Shown here: positions 63,608-64,000 of the stretch, piece by piece
Layout: every line of letters starts with the position of its first letter
Numbering within the stretch: the stretch's first letter is position 1
NCBI RefSeq assembly: GCF_000014065.1
Contig: NC_008044.1
Location: forward strand, 1,077,501 to 1,141,500
From: Ruegeria sp. TM1040
GTDB taxonomy: Bacteria; Pseudomonadota; Alphaproteobacteria; Rhodobacterales; Rhodobacteraceae
Direction: 5' to 3'
DNA: 64,000 nucleotides
Notes under the pieces: model-generated
The model's input: only the letters and a program-made list of their open reading frames with translations
Database searches by the model: none
Told to the model about the DNA's origin: nothing
Position numbers and translations under genes: made by a program

Positions 63608-64000
63608 ATGATTTTGCACGAACTGACCCCGCTGCCGGACAGCGCCCTACCGCTCGCGGCCTTCAAGGCGCATCTGCGTCTGGGCACGGGATTTGGCGAG
63701 GAAACGCTGCAGGACGCGGTGCTTCTGGCCTTCTTGCGCGCCAGCCTTGCGGCCATTGAGGCGCGGATCAACAAGGCGCTGATGCAGCGCGACTATGTGT
63801 GGCGCCTCAATGCCTGGCCCCGCGTGGTGGAGCTGCCGGTGGCGCCGGTTTCGAGCGTCACGCAGGTGGCACTGGTGGACCAAACCGGCGCGGAGACCGA
63901 AGTGCCCGCGGCGGCCTATGCGCTGGCACCCGACGCCCATGCGCCGCGCCTCACTCCGGTGGCGGGCCTCTGGCCGATGCTGCCCACGCAGGGCGGCGCG
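63608..64000 (+). CDS. GTA head-tail connector (g6 type), cut by the window end
   Basis: The first 131 codons are visible (MILHELTPLPDSALPLAAFKAHLRLG), with an all-helical N-terminal part (EETLQDAVLLAFLRASLAAIEARINKALMQRDYVW) typical of phage gp6-like connector proteins. A beta-rich stretch follows. The position after the capsid gene matches GTA ORFg6. GGAG seven bases before the ATG supports the start. The gap 63430-63607 holds no gene. Confidence 0.85.
   Translation, partial: MILHELTPLPDSALPLAAFKAHLRLGTGFGEETLQDAVLLAFLRASLAAIEARINKALMQRDYVWRLNAWPRVVELPVAPVSSVTQVALVDQTGAETEVPAAAYALAPDAHAPRLTPVAGLWPMLPTQGGA

Overview
The window reads as a high-GC chromosome segment of a marine roseobacter-group alphaproteobacterium (Rhodobacterales). 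The evidence is the combination of a DMSP lyase of the DddP type, a gene transfer agent (GTA) head cluster, short flagellins lacking the variable domains, a fused alpha/beta hydrolase-OsmC protein, a cytochrome b561-YceI fusion and DUF6455/DUF1223 proteins. I cannot name the species from sequence alone.

Layout. 1-9.3 kb: the start of acnA (leaving the window on the left), a DUF1223 protein, a lipid A-type acyltransferase, an isolated fliG, a TPR protein, purB, DUF6455, the hydrolase-OsmC fusion, a NUDIX hydrolase and an EEP-family phosphodiesterase. 9.3-11.6 kb: dddP and a divergent DUF3445 (heme-dependent N-demethylase type) gene that share a 187-bp promoter region with a strong dyad operator. 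11.7-20 kb: a membrane-anchored hypothetical protein, a lytic transglycosylase, an Hsp70-like protein, a small lipoprotein, glnB-glnA, nnrE/nnrD (with a repeat element inside the gene) and a Hint-fold protein lacking its nucleophile. 20-23 kb: acnB, so the strain carries both aconitase types. 23.5-33.4 kb: a sensory block with a chemoreceptor, then four closely spaced genes: a CheB-CheR-PAS-PAS-histidine kinase, a receiver, a tandem solute-binding-domain histidine kinase and a second receiver. 33.8-41 kb: porin, trigger factor, diguanylate cyclase, cpdB and a lytic transglycosylase.

41.2-44.5 kb: three tandem flagellin genes. The first two carry a duplicated 139-nt leader with the same predicted RNA folds in both copies; the third lacks it. 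44.6-45.6 kb: an IS1595-type transposase whose single frame is broken by three nonsense codons. 46-47.3 kb: rpsF-rpsR-rplI. 47.7-51.5 kb: a membrane protein, yceI, an orphan solute-binding protein and a cytochrome b561-YceI fusion. 51.8-58 kb: fatty-acid synthesis genes fabD-fabG-acpP-fabF plus mltG, with a HisA paralogue of unknown role between acpP and fabF. 58.3 kb to the end: GTA genes g1 (small terminase position), g2 (large terminase), g3 (portal), g3.5, g4 (protease), g5 (capsid) and g6 (connector, cut by the window end), with an intrinsic terminator between g2 and g3.

No tRNA, rRNA, CRISPR array or replication origin was recognised. All family assignments come from reading the proteins, with no database search.
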